The notes under the pieces: generated by a model | Databases searched by the model: none | What the model was told of the DNA's origin: nothing | The model's input: the letters and a program-made list of their open reading frames with translations, nothing else | In this document: positions 15,294-23,822 of the stretch, piece after piece | Layout: each line of letters starts with the position of its first letter | How positions within the stretch are numbered: position 1 is the first letter of the stretch | NCBI GenBank assembly: GCA_027082875.1 | Contig: JALWTK010000174.1 | Coordinates: 1-37,249, forward strand | DNA: 37,249 bases | Source of the DNA: Sulfurimonas sp. | GTDB lineage: Bacteria; Campylobacterota; Campylobacteria; Campylobacterales; Sulfurimonadaceae | Reading direction: 5' to 3' | Made by a program: the position numbers and the translations under genes

Positions 15294-16385
15294 TAGTACC
15301 TTTATAAGCTCTTCTGGTCGGTTAGAGTTTTTAATAGCATTCTCTTTTGAGATGATGTTTTTTTGCATAAACTCTAGGAGTTGTTGCGTTTGAGTTGTCA
15401 TCTTTGTTTCTTGCTGATTTAACTGCATTTGAGAGTATATTTGGTGGACCTTATCTTCACGAATCTGGTTTTGAATAGCAGGGTTAGTAATGAGTATTTC
15501 TTGAGTAGCAGCCTTACCTCCTCCTACACGAGGAATAAGTGTTTGCGAAATTACAGCTACTAATGAAGAAGCCAGTTGTGCACGTACCTGGGCTTGTTCT
15601 TCTCCATCAAAAACATCGATAATACGGTTAATAGTACCAGGAGCAGAGTTGGTATGCAGAGTTCCAAAGACTAAGTGACCAGTCTCAGCTGCTGTGAGTG
15701 CCGCGCCAATAGTTTCAGCATCACGCATCTCCCCGATGAGGATGATGTCTGGATCTTGACGAAGCGCATACTTAAGTGCCGCAGCAAATGAAGCCGTGTT
15801 ACTTCCAACATCACGTTGAGAAAAAAGTGATTTGTCATTTTTGTGAACAAACTCTACAGGATCTTCGATAGTGATAATGTGACGACGTTCCGTCATATTT
15901 ATTTCATGTAACATTGATGCTAGAGTCGTAGATTTACCAGAACCAGTTGGACCAGTGACGAGTATAAGTCCCTTCTCCTTTTTGATAAGTTCTTTAAAAA
16001 TAGGAGGGTTTCCATACTCATCAAGTGTAGGAATTTCAATAGGAATCATACGAAAAGCACAAGCAATACCATGAATAGTACGGTAGTAGTTCGCACGAAA
16101 ACGTCCAATGTTTTCAAGCTCAAAAGAGAAGTCAAGCTCATTATCTTCTTCAAATACTTTTTTCTGCTTATCTTCTATCAGTGAATAAGCCATCTCTTCT
16201 ACGTCCTTAGCATCGAGTACAGGAAGATTAAGGGCTCGTAACTCTTTGTCAATACGAATCTGTGGTTCACTTCCAACAACAAGGTGGAGGTCTGAGGAGT
16301 TAAATGCAAGTACAGACTTAAGAAGTTTCTTAATGTCTAGTCTCTTTTTCTCTGGGGCTATTTGCCCCTCAATCTCTTCACTCAT
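15282..16385 (-). CDS. pilT: Twitching-motility retraction ATPase PilT
   Basis: A 367-residue AAA+/GspE-superfamily ATPase that powers type IV pilus retraction. Domains: N-terminal PAS-like (about 15-120, FNSSDLHLVVGSEPQIR) and the ATPase core with Walker A GPTGSGKST (145-153), Asp box ITIEDPVEF (171-179), Walker B IILIGEMRD (214-222) and His box GHLVFGTLHTNSA (236-248). The C-terminal segment IREDKVHQIYSQMQ matches the PilT-specific region. Length is close to the usual 345-370. No pilus structural genes are in the window. It is the third gene of gatC-arsC-like-pilT and overlaps the preceding gene by 4 bases. Confidence 0.95.
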   Translation of the reverse strand: MSEEIEGQIAPEKKRLDIKKLLKSVLAFNSSDLHLVVGSEPQIRIDKELRALNLPVLDAKDVEEMAYSLIEDKQKKVFEEDNELDFSFELENIGRFRANYYRTIHGIACAFRMIPIEIPTLDEYGNPPIFKELIKKEKGLILVTGPTGSGKSTTLASMLHEINMTERRHIITIEDPVEFVHKNDKSLFSQRDVGSNTASFAAALKYALRQDPDIILIGEMRDAETIGAALTAAETGHLVFGTLHTNSAPGTINRIIDVFDGEEQAQVRAQLASSLVAVISQTLIPRVGGGKAATQEILITNPAIQNQIREDKVHQIYSQMQLNQQETKMTTQTQQLLEFMQKNIISKENAIKNSNRPEELIKVLENL

Positions 16386-16723
16386 AAAAAACTCCTTTGG
16401 TATTTTTCTTCATTAAAACCTACTATAACTTCATCTTTATACTCAACAACTGGACGTTTGATCAGAAGGTTTTCTTTGCATAAGTACTCTTTTTGTTCCT
16501 TTTCTGAGAGATTCATCGCTTTAAGTTTTAAGTTACGATAAGTAGTACTTCTAGCATTAAAAAGAGTTTTTAGCTCCACTTGTGTCAGCCAAGAGTTTAT
16601 CTTTTCACAAGGCAGATTCTCTGTTTTAAAGTCGAAAAGAGTGTATTCTAAATCATGTGCTTTAAAAAACTTGATTGCTTTTTTGACACTATCGCAGTTT
16701 TTAATACCGTAAACATTTATCAT
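16382..16723 (-). CDS. ArsC/Spx-family thioredoxin-fold protein (YffB-like)
   Basis: A 113-residue protein of the ArsC/Spx/YffB family. It begins with MINVYGIKNCDSVKKAIKFF, where Cys10 is the active-site Cys, and retains LIKRPVVEYKDEVIVGFNE with the conserved Arg before the cis-Pro. A CXXC is absent (CDSV), as in ArsC and YffB. True arsenate reductase, a glutathione-related reductase or a regulator are all possible; the CDSVKKA motif leans to the YffB/Spx group. No arsenite pump or ArsR is nearby. It is flanked by gatC (4 bases) and pilT (4-base overlap), so it is probably co-transcribed with both. Confidence 0.85.
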   Translation of the reverse strand: MINVYGIKNCDSVKKAIKFFKAHDLEYTLFDFKTENLPCEKINSWLTQVELKTLFNARSTTYRNLKLKAMNLSEKEQKEYLCKENLLIKRPVVEYKDEVIVGFNEEKYQRSFL

Positions 16724-16727
16724 ACTT

Positions 16728-17018
16728 TTACTCTATAATCTTAGGGACAATAAAGAAGTTGTCAGCACTTTTTGGTGCATGAGATAAGATATCTTCACTT
16801 ATCTGAGTACTTGGTTTTACACTGTCTTCCCTAAGTGGTGTAGGGTGGTTATCCATGGAAAAGTTTGCATCTATTCCATCTGTATCTAAGTCTCTGAGAT
16901 TATCTACAAAGCTCACGATCTCTGAGAGTTGTTCTTTAATCTCTTCGCGTTTATCATCACTTACTTGTAAAAAAGATAATTTTTCTAGTTTTGATAAGAG
17001 TGCATCATCTACTTTCAT
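16728..17018 (-). CDS. gatC: Aspartyl/glutamyl-tRNA(Asn/Gln) amidotransferase subunit C
   Basis: A 96-residue subunit of GatCAB, which converts Glu-tRNA(Gln) and Asp-tRNA(Asn) to the amide forms. The protein has the family pattern: helical N-terminus, LSEIVSFVDNLRDLDTDGI, then the extended NHPTPLREDSV segment and a C-terminal NFFIVPKIIE. Length is normal (about 95-100). The start is supported by GAGGAA 5-10 bases before the ATG. gatA and gatB are not in this window, so the three subunits are unlinked, which is common. It is the first gene of a three-gene operon with the ArsC-like protein and pilT, divergent from the next operon. Confidence 0.95.
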   Translation of the reverse strand: MKVDDALLSKLEKLSFLQVSDDKREEIKEQLSEIVSFVDNLRDLDTDGIDANFSMDNHPTPLREDSVKPSTQISEDILSHAPKSADNFFIVPKIIE

Positions 17019-17087
17019 AAAAATTCCTCATTGTTTTTAGAAGATTTTAGCATAGATTTGATAAAACTTTAACTTATTTATGGGTAA

Positions 17088-17093
17088 TATAAT
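17088..17093 (+). promoter_or_regulatory. TATAAT -10 box of the YfgM-BamB-Xer operon
   Basis: TATAAT in GGGTAATATAATGAAATT, 27 bases before the TTG start at 17121. The likely leader of about 20 bases includes AAAGGAAA. No clear -35 at 17 bases. Confidence 0.5.
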
Positions 17094-17120
17094 GAAATTA
17101 TAAATATTAAAGGAAATTTT

Positions 17121-17717
17121 TTGAGTTTAAAAACTGATTTAGAGATGGTAAAAGATGAGTTGACTTCAGAAGAGAAGTTTTTTGAAAAAGCCGTTGTAAC
17201 AGAAAAATTTGTAAAAAAATACAAAAAAGCTATGATTGGTGGTGTTGTAGCCCTGGTACTTTTTGTAGCAGGTAATATAGCTTATACAGCTAATAAACAA
17301 AACACTATAGAGAATGCAAATGCAGCCTTAAGTAAACTTCAATCTAATCCGAATAATCCAGCAACTTTAGCTAGACTCGAAAACTTAAGTCCTGTCCTAC
17401 ATGATGTTTGGGTCTATTCTCAAGCAGTTGCTAATCATACTACATCAAAGTTGGAGACACTTACAAATTCAAAGGCATTTTTAGTAGGAGACTTAGCATC
17501 CTATGAACTCGCACAAAGCTCAAAAGATATAAACAAACTCAATGCCTATGCTGAAGAACAAAATGCTCTCTATGCTGACCTTGCTCGTGTGCAAAGTGCT
17601 ATTATTCTCATGCAAGAAAAAAAGATAAAAGAGTCGCATGAAATGCTTAGTATGATAAATCTTAACTCTCCACTTGCAAAAGTAGCTCATGCACTTATGC
17701 ACTATGGAGTAAAGTAA
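17121..17717 (+). CDS. YfgM-like membrane-anchored periplasmic repeat protein
   Basis: A 198-residue protein: short cytoplasmic N-terminus with charged helices, one TM (37-55, KKAMIGGVVALVLFVAGNIAY), then a helical periplasmic region with Asn/Ala-rich TPR-like helices (LSKLQSNPNNPATLARLENL). This is the architecture of YfgM, which in E. coli is encoded directly before bamB and works with PpiD at the Sec translocon. The same gene order is seen here. The identification rests on architecture and neighbourhood rather than on specific motifs. The start codon is TTG, supported by AAAGGAAA 5-8 bases before it. The gap to the BamB-like gene is 4 bases. Confidence 0.65.
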   Translation: MSLKTDLEMVKDELTSEEKFFEKAVVTEKFVKKYKKAMIGGVVALVLFVAGNIAYTANKQNTIENANAALSKLQSNPNNPATLARLENLSPVLHDVWVYSQAVANHTTSKLETLTNSKAFLVGDLASYELAQSSKDINKLNAYAEEQNALYADLARVQSAIILMQEKKIKESHEMLSMINLNSPLAKVAHALMHYGVK

Positions 17718-17721
17718 AATC

Positions 17722-18729
17722 TTGAAAAGATTTTCAATAAATGCTACACTTTTTAGTATACTTGCAGTTGTGCTCTTTTCTGCTTGTAGTACAAAAGAGG
17801 TATATAAGCCTAAGTTGTTAGGTAATGACTGGAATAAATATAAGCAGTCTAAGTTTATGATTACTGATACTGCTTCAAATGTAGCACTTTTAGAAGATAC
17901 AGAAGTATTGACGACTGAAGGTGTTGTGGATGTGGATATCAATAGTAGTTACCGTCTTATATCGCACAGTGATGATTGGATTATCAGTGCGAAGATAGAT
18001 GGAAATGTATCTTTAGTCTCCACAAAAGATACATCTGTGATAAAAACGATAGATCTCAAAAAAACGGTAGCAGGTGCTTCTGTACAAGGTAATGAACTTG
18101 CTGTACTTTTTGCAGATAATGAAATTGCTCTTTATGACCTCAATACAAAAGCGATACTCTTTAAAGAACAGGGTGGAAAGTATGTAGCAGCTGACTCTCG
18201 CATAGTAAATCCTTATTTTATGAAAGGCTTAGTCCTCTTCGCTACCTTAGATGGAAAAGTTATTTTTGTAAATGAGGCTAAAAAGAAAAGACTTCGTACT
18301 GTCATAGTATCGAGCGAGGATCACTTTAATAATGTTATTTCTCTTGCTGTAGTACAAAATAAAATTATAGCAGCAACAAGCTATACTATACTTTCTATAG
18401 CTAACAAAGAGTTACGTGCTAAGTATGAGATAAGAAATATTGTGCATGATGAGAATACTCTTTATATTGCTACAAAACAAGGGGAAATAATATCGCTAAC
18501 ACCAGACCTTCAAGTTATTTCTAAAATCAAATTTCCTTTTGCTCACTTTTATGGCATGATAAGTGATGGAGATAAACTTTATATTTTAGAAAAAGAGGGC
18601 TATATGATAGTGGTAGATAAAAAATCTTTTGACTACACAGTACATGAAGTTGACTTTGACTCTGATGGTTTTATCTTTACTGCTGGTAAAAAATTCTTTA
18701 TAAATGATATGACAATTAGCGTTGAGTAA
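17722..18729 (+). CDS. BamB-like lipoprotein with PQQ/WD-type beta-propeller repeats
   Basis: A 335-residue lipoprotein with signal peptide and lipobox (ILAVVLFSAC, lipid Cys about 22). The mature part has repeats such as DDWIISAKIDGNVSLVSTKDTSVIKT, ELAVLFADNEIALYDL and KGLVLFATLDGKVIFVNEAKKK, typical of PQQ/beta-propeller blades. BamB in the BAM complex has this fold, but specific BamB motifs are not obvious by eye and this is a divergent member. The YfgM-like gene upstream supports the BamB call. The start is TTG at 17722; its Shine-Dalgarno (GGAG) lies 12 bases upstream, a little far. It overlaps the recombinase gene by 1 base (TAATG). Confidence 0.65.
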   Translation: MKRFSINATLFSILAVVLFSACSTKEVYKPKLLGNDWNKYKQSKFMITDTASNVALLEDTEVLTTEGVVDVDINSSYRLISHSDDWIISAKIDGNVSLVSTKDTSVIKTIDLKKTVAGASVQGNELAVLFADNEIALYDLNTKAILFKEQGGKYVAADSRIVNPYFMKGLVLFATLDGKVIFVNEAKKKRLRTVIVSSEDHFNNVISLAVVQNKIIAATSYTILSIANKELRAKYEIRNIVHDENTLYIATKQGEIISLTPDLQVISKIKFPFAHFYGMISDGDKLYILEKEGYMIVVDKKSFDYTVHEVDFDSDGFIFTAGKKFFINDMTISVE

Positions 18730-19562
18730 TGTCCAATGAACTTGAAGCATTTTTAGAGTATATCAGTGTTACTCGGGCACTCTCTAAGAAGAGTGTCAGT
18801 GCTTACAAAAGTGATCTCCTTCAACTAGAAGAACTCTCTAAAAAACCTCTACTTAAACTCGACTCAGAAAAACTTCTGAGCCTCTTATCGACCTATGAAA
18901 ACAAACGTACCCTTAACCGAAAACTCTCCGCTGTTAATGCTTTTTTTGATTTCTGTTTTAAAGAAGAGTTTAGTGAAAAAGCAGATAAATTCAAGTTTGC
19001 TAAGATTCCAAAACTTTTACCAAAGTATCTCTCCTTTGCTGAGGTCCAAGCCGGACTCTCTCTCATAGATAGAACGACATGGATTGGTGCAAGAGATTAT
19101 GCTCTCATACTCTTTTTGTATGCAAGTGGGGCACGTATTAGTGAGGCTCTCTCTCTTGCTCATGAAGATATAGAGGAAGAGTGGCTACATATTCGCCATG
19201 CAAAGGGAGAAAAAGAGCGAATAGTTCCTCTGGCTAAAGTCTCTATCAAAGCGATACAAACATACATAAGTATGATGCCTTTTGAAAAAGAGTTTGTTTG
19301 GGCGAACTATCAGGGAACAAAACTTAGCCGAATCAGTGCTTATAAGATAACACAAAAATACCTAGGTGTCTCTCCTCATATACTCCGCCACTCCTATGCC
19401 ACTTCACTTATCACAGGTGGTGCAGATTTACGGGTTGTTCAAGAGCTTTTAGGGCATGCTTCACTTCTTACAACCCAGATATATACACATATAGAAAAAC
19501 AGAACTTAAAAGAGACAGTAGAGGTTTATCATCCAATGTCTCAAAATAACAGTAGGAATTAA
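18729..19562 (+). CDS. XerC/XerD-type tyrosine recombinase
   Basis: A 277-residue tyrosine recombinase. N-terminal core-binding SAM-like domain about 1-95, catalytic domain about 96-277. All catalytic residues are present: Arg136 (GARISEAL), Lys159 (RHAKGEKER), His217 and Arg220 (HILRHSYA), His243 (LGHAS) and Tyr252 (TQIYTHI). The length fits XerC/D, whereas Campylobacterota XerH proteins are generally longer (about 350), so XerH is not assumed. The gene is the last in its operon, follows the BamB-like gene by a 1-base overlap and is not beside an integrated element, so a chromosomal role in dimer resolution is the simplest inference. Confidence 0.9.
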   Translation: MSNELEAFLEYISVTRALSKKSVSAYKSDLLQLEELSKKPLLKLDSEKLLSLLSTYENKRTLNRKLSAVNAFFDFCFKEEFSEKADKFKFAKIPKLLPKYLSFAEVQAGLSLIDRTTWIGARDYALILFLYASGARISEALSLAHEDIEEEWLHIRHAKGEKERIVPLAKVSIKAIQTYISMMPFEKEFVWANYQGTKLSRISAYKITQKYLGVSPHILRHSYATSLITGGADLRVVQELLGHASLLTTQIYTHIEKQNLKETVEVYHPMSQNNSRN

Positions 19563-19597
19563 ATTTTATGAAAGAAAGATTCAGATAGAATAGTTCT

Positions 19598-21562
19598 ATG
19601 GATAAATTAGAAAATCTTATTAAGTCAACATCAAAAGTAAAACTTCTTTATGTAGAAGATAATGAACAGGCTCGAAGTGCGACACTCAGTGTTTTGAGCG
19701 AGTTTTTTGAAGATATATATGTTGCAGTTGATGGTGAAGATGGTTATACACAGTTTAACGAACATAATATAGATCTTGTCATCAGTGATATAAGTATGCC
19801 AAAGCTTGATGGCTTAGGAATGATAGAAAAAATTCGTGAGACAAATAAAGATGTATGTATCTTATTACTCTCTGCTTATAGTGACCTTGAGTATTTTAAA
19901 CGCAGTATTGAGCTAGGGGTAGATGGATACCTTTTTAAGCCTCTGGATATTGAACAGTTTTTAGATATCTTGAAAAAAATTGTCGAAAAAGTTGAAGTAA
20001 AAAATCGTCTTGCCGCAAATATTAACTTCTTGAAACAGTATGAAGCGGTGACAAATGAAAAAGCAATGATTTCTAAGACAGATACAAGAGGAATAATTAC
20101 TTATGTAAATCAGATGTTCTGTGATGTTTCTCAGTATTCATCAGAAGAGTTGCTAGGTCAAAACCAAAATATAATACGACATAAAGACAACCCTTCTTTG
20201 ATGTTTGAAGATATGTGGGATACTATAAAAGTTCGTAAAAAGATCTGGAAAGGTATAGTACGAAATCGTGCAAAAGATGGACATAGTTACTATGTAGATG
20301 CTGTGATAAAACCTATCTTTGATCTTGATGGAAATATTATTGAATATATTGCTATGCATAATGACATTACAGAGATTATGAGTCAAAAAAAACAACTTGC
20401 AGATTTTCTATATACCGCTAAAAAGCCCTTTTTGATTCAAGTAAAGATAGAGGCTTTTGATAAACTACAAAACTATTACGGTTTAGATTTTGTTTCTACT
20501 TTAGAAAAAAAAGTAGGGCAACTCCTAGAAAAAAATATGCTAAAATCTTTAGAACTAGAAGCTTTTTATAGCTTAGAAAATGGTAATTATGCTTTTGTAA
20601 AAGATTGTCATACTGTTGCTAATAGAGAAACTATGGTTCACGAACTAAAAGAGTTTCAAAAGTTTATACATAGTACACATATTCAAATAGGTTCTATATT
20701 TTATGATGTTTCTATTTTACTTTGTGTCTCTTATGAAAACAGTGTATATGAAAATGTAAAGTATGGTATGCAAAAGTTAGTCAAAGAGAAAGAGAATTTT
20801 CTTGTGACAAATGATATTGCTCAAGAGATACATAATACTGCACAACAAAACTTACAAATACTCAATAAAGTAAAAACTGCCCTTGATCGTAGCAATATTG
20901 TCTCTTATTTTCAAGCAATAGTAGATGATAAGGGTGCTATCTATAAGTATGAATCTCTAGTGCGCTTAATAGAAGAGGATGGAAAGGTAATGTCCCCATT
21001 CTTCTTCTTAGATATAGCAAAACAAGGGCGATACTACAATCAAATCACTTCTGTAGTTTTAAGAAATTCATTTACTACACTTGATAAAATAGATAAGCCC
21101 ATCTCTATTAATATTTCAGCACTCGATATTGAAAACGAAGTACTCAGAAAAGAGATATATACATTGCTTGAGACTTATAGTGCAAAAGCTTCACAGGTTA
21201 CCTTTGAACTTTTAGAAGATGAAGAGATGAAAGATTTTGAGTTAATAAAGCACTTTATTTCCAAGGTGAAGTCCTATGGTGTAAAAATAGCCATTGATGA
21301 CTTTGGCTCTGGATACTCCAATTATGAGAGATTATTAGATTTTCAGCCTGATATTATTAAGATTGATGGTAGTCTTGTTAAAAATATAGAGACATCTACT
21401 TACTCTCGCTCTATAGTAAAGTCTATACTTCATTTCGCACAAGATCAAGAGATTAAAGTTATCGCTGAGTATGTAGAAAATGAAGAGATTTTTCATATCT
21501 TAAAAGATTTAGGTGTGGACTATTTTCAAGGTTATTATTTTGGAAAGCCTATCCCCCTCTAG
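19598..21562 (+). CDS. Response regulator with PAS and EAL domains (likely c-di-GMP phosphodiesterase)
   Basis: A 654-residue cytoplasmic protein. REC domain about 14-130 with Glu20/Asp21, Asp64 (phospho-acceptor, ISDISMPKLDG), Ser92 and Lys114. PAS about 155-262 (TRGIITYVNQMF, then WKGIVRNRAKDG). A divergent GGDEF-like region about 270-405 has no GGDEF motif (YSLENGNYAFV at the expected site). EAL domain about 420-654: the motif is YESLVR (Glu452), with Asn505, Glu537, Asp567/568 (AIDDFGSGYS), Lys588, Glu624 and Gln644 (FQGYYFG), so the catalytic set looks complete. It probably hydrolyses c-di-GMP. It is followed 12 bases later by a histidine kinase, its likely cognate partner. Confidence 0.9.
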   Translation: MDKLENLIKSTSKVKLLYVEDNEQARSATLSVLSEFFEDIYVAVDGEDGYTQFNEHNIDLVISDISMPKLDGLGMIEKIRETNKDVCILLLSAYSDLEYFKRSIELGVDGYLFKPLDIEQFLDILKKIVEKVEVKNRLAANINFLKQYEAVTNEKAMISKTDTRGIITYVNQMFCDVSQYSSEELLGQNQNIIRHKDNPSLMFEDMWDTIKVRKKIWKGIVRNRAKDGHSYYVDAVIKPIFDLDGNIIEYIAMHNDITEIMSQKKQLADFLYTAKKPFLIQVKIEAFDKLQNYYGLDFVSTLEKKVGQLLEKNMLKSLELEAFYSLENGNYAFVKDCHTVANRETMVHELKEFQKFIHSTHIQIGSIFYDVSILLCVSYENSVYENVKYGMQKLVKEKENFLVTNDIAQEIHNTAQQNLQILNKVKTALDRSNIVSYFQAIVDDKGAIYKYESLVRLIEEDGKVMSPFFFLDIAKQGRYYNQITSVVLRNSFTTLDKIDKPISINISALDIENEVLRKEIYTLLETYSAKASQVTFELLEDEEMKDFELIKHFISKVKSYGVKIAIDDFGSGYSNYERLLDFQPDIIKIDGSLVKNIETSTYSRSIVKSILHFAQDQEIKVIAEYVENEEIFHILKDLGVDYFQGYYFGKPIPL

Positions 21563-21574
21563 CTAGGAAAAAAT

Positions 21575-23332
21575 ATGATAAATAAATTTATACATATAAA
21601 ATATAGTTACGAGCTTATTCGTAGTATGTTATCGGGACTCCTTCCTGGATTGGTAACTGTGAACTTTATTGCTCCTTTTATGATTCTTTATATTGTACAT
21701 GACTTTATAAGCACAAAAATACTCTTAGTCTGGATGGGGTTTCACGTGCTCATATTTAGTTTACGTATCTATGCAAGAAGTAAGTTAACTTTTTATTTAA
21801 TAGTAGCAGATAATGTAGAAAAAATTAACTTTTATCTTTATAGTACCTATTTCTTGAGCTTTTTAACGACACTCCTTTTTGGGTATATGATTTGGTTGAG
21901 TGTCCTACTGGAGATAGATAGTTTACATATATTTCTCCTTGGCGTTATTATTTTTGCTTTAAGTTCAGGTGCTTTAAGTACTATTGGAAATATATATACT
22001 CTTTATCTTCTTTTTATTGTTCCCAATCTTCTTTTTCTTATTACTGCATTGGTTTATCATGGTGGCGATATGTTCTACTCTTTTGCATTTGCTATGTTTG
22101 TGCTGATGATAATACTTGTGGGTAATGGCTATAACCACTATAAGCTTTTAGAAAATTCTGTCTCTCTTAACAAAACTTTTGAGAGTATTTATGAAAACTC
22201 TGGAGATGGTGTGATGCTCTTTAAAAATAACAAATTTTTACGGGCAAATAAAGCGATGTTAAAGATGTTTAAGGTTGATAATGAAAAAGAATTTCTTAAA
22301 AGAAATCTCCTTAATGTCTCACCAACATACCAACCAGATGGAAGCCTAAGTGTAAAAAAAATGCTTTCTATTATTCAAAAATCTTCAGAGTCAAACTACT
22401 ATAATTTTGAGTGGGTACATCTAGATGCAGAAGGAAAAGAGTTCTGGTGTGATGTTGTGCTTACAAAAATTACACTTGATGGAGAAGATCTGCTTCATGG
22501 GGTATGGCGTGATATTAGTGAGAGAAAAACTTTTGAGATTGAGATGCAAAAACATAAAAATGAGATTGAAAGACTCAATGCTACCTTAGAAGAAAAGATA
22601 AAGACAGAGGTGGAGAAGAATAGACTTAAAGATAGACAGATGTTGCATCAGTCGCGTCTAGCACAGATGGGCGAGATGATAAGTATGATAGCCCATCAGT
22701 GGCGCCAACCTCTTACTGCTATAGCCGCTTCAAGTGCAAGTTTCGGTCTCAAAGCAAGGTTAAATAAACTCGATAAAGAGAGTGCCTTAAAACATTCAAA
22801 AGAGATAGCAAAATATTCACAGCACTTAAGCAATACTATAGATGATTTTCGTAATTTTTTTAAGCAGGATAAAGAGAAAGAAGCGACAAACTATACCTAT
22901 ATAGTAAAGAGTGTACTCAGTATCATTCAAAATAGCTTGACAAATAAAAATATAGAGTTAGTTGAAGAATTGGAGTGTCACGATAGTTTTATCTCTTATC
23001 CTAATGAGCTTAAGCAAGTAGTGATAAACTTAGTCAAAAATGCAGAAGATATTCTTTTGGAAAAGAAAATAGTAGATCCGAAAATTATGATAAAATCGTA
23101 CATAGATAATGGGAAATATATACTTGAAGTTTCAGACAATGCTGGTGGTATAGAAGAAGAGATAATTGATAAAATATTTGACCCCTATTTTTCAACAAAA
23201 ATGCGCAAAGATGGAACAGGATTAGGACTTTATATGAGTAAAACAATAGTAGAAGAACACTGTAATGGTAAGCTCACTTGTTTTAATAGTGATGAGGGTG
23301 CAGTTTTTAAAATAGAGTTGGCAAATGCATAG
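21575..23332 (+). CDS. Membrane sensor histidine kinase with PAS domain
   Basis: A 585-residue kinase. Six or so TM helices (about 20-185) are followed by a PAS domain (about 200-320, TFESIYENSGDGVMLF), a coiled-coil (about 322-360), then HisKA and HATPase_c. The H-box is MIAHQWRQPLTAIAAS with His374, typical of campylobacterial and delta-proteobacterial orphan kinases. The N-box is PNELKQVVINLVKNAEDIL, G1 is VSDNAGGI and G2 is GTGLGLYMSK. There is no receiver domain. The start has AGGAAAAAAT directly upstream. It lies 12 bases after the REC-PAS-EAL gene and overlaps the HD-domain gene by 8 bases. The ligand sensed is not known. Confidence 0.93.
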   Translation: MINKFIHIKYSYELIRSMLSGLLPGLVTVNFIAPFMILYIVHDFISTKILLVWMGFHVLIFSLRIYARSKLTFYLIVADNVEKINFYLYSTYFLSFLTTLLFGYMIWLSVLLEIDSLHIFLLGVIIFALSSGALSTIGNIYTLYLLFIVPNLLFLITALVYHGGDMFYSFAFAMFVLMIILVGNGYNHYKLLENSVSLNKTFESIYENSGDGVMLFKNNKFLRANKAMLKMFKVDNEKEFLKRNLLNVSPTYQPDGSLSVKKMLSIIQKSSESNYYNFEWVHLDAEGKEFWCDVVLTKITLDGEDLLHGVWRDISERKTFEIEMQKHKNEIERLNATLEEKIKTEVEKNRLKDRQMLHQSRLAQMGEMISMIAHQWRQPLTAIAASSASFGLKARLNKLDKESALKHSKEIAKYSQHLSNTIDDFRNFFKQDKEKEATNYTYIVKSVLSIIQNSLTNKNIELVEELECHDSFISYPNELKQVVINLVKNAEDILLEKKIVDPKIMIKSYIDNGKYILEVSDNAGGIEEEIIDKIFDPYFSTKMRKDGTGLGLYMSKTIVEEHCNGKLTCFNSDEGAVFKIELANA

Positions 23333-23810
23333 TAGTAGTGATATTAATAACAGTATTTTTTCCTATGCTTTTTGGAATTCTCTTCTCTTTACTCAGAACA
23401 AATGGCATCAACATGGTGTTTTAGTCCATACTCTTCGTGTAACCTATGAGTGTATCAAAGCAGGAGAGTGGCGTTTCATCCCTGCTGGACTTCTTCATGA
23501 TGTAGGCAAGCCTCTTACTGCGTTTAAAAAAGATGAAGAAGATTTCGAGTTTGGTGAGTGGAGTTTTACAGACCATGAAGAGCGAAGTTATCAGGTGATA
23601 AAAAATTGGCCTTTTGTCAGTGAATACACAAAAAAACTTGTCCGTTACCACTACCTCATACGTGATATAAAAAAGTCAAAAAAAGAAGATCTTGAACGCT
23701 ATGTACAAAAGCAGGCTATATGGGATAGCCTTGAGGATGCAATGCATAAAGATCTTGCAAAGTTTTTAGCTTGTGATGATGCGGGTAAGGGTAAAAAAAG
23801 AAGAGAGTAG
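23325..23810 (+). CDS. HD-domain phosphohydrolase
   Basis: A 161-residue metal-dependent phosphohydrolase of the HD superfamily. Metal ligands in order: His35 (GVLVHTLRV), His58-Asp59 (LLHDVGKP) and His84 (FTDHEERS), with a further His108/His110 (RYHYL) that may act as a distal ligand. This is a single HD domain without the GYP motif, so it is not the HD-GYP class of c-di-GMP phosphodiesterases. It overlaps the kinase gene by 8 bases, so it may be part of the same signalling unit. Its substrate cannot be named from sequence. The C-terminal tail is Lys/Arg-rich (GKGKKRRE). Confidence 0.85.
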   Translation: MHSSSDINNSIFSYAFWNSLLFTQNKWHQHGVLVHTLRVTYECIKAGEWRFIPAGLLHDVGKPLTAFKKDEEDFEFGEWSFTDHEERSYQVIKNWPFVSEYTKKLVRYHYLIRDIKKSKKEDLERYVQKQAIWDSLEDAMHKDLAKFLACDDAGKGKKRRE

Positions 23811-23816
23811 TATAAT
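23811..23816 (+). promoter_or_regulatory. TATAAT box 6 bases before the NosL-like start (possible leaderless transcript)
   Basis: GTAGTATAATACTTTCATG runs from the stop of the HD-domain gene into the ATG at 23823. The hexamer is a perfect consensus and ends 6 bases before the ATG. Initiation 7 bases past it would give a leaderless mRNA. The only purine-rich tract (AGAAGAGAG) is too far upstream to serve as a ribosome-binding site on that RNA. Confidence 0.45.
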
Positions 23817-23822
23817 ACTTTC

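Noticed and set aside
17520..17942. 140-residue open frame on the minus strand
   Set aside because: It lies antisense across the YfgM- and BamB-like genes, has an odd Cys/Ser/Phe-rich composition and no Shine-Dalgarno; the plus-strand genes explain the region.
18729..19562. Integrase marking a mobile element
   Set aside because: It is in an operon with YfgM/BamB-like genes, without att-like repeats, a tRNA target or phage genes nearby.
19598..21562. Active diguanylate cyclase domain
   Set aside because: No GGDEF or GGEEF motif is present in the region before the EAL domain, so cyclase activity is not expected.
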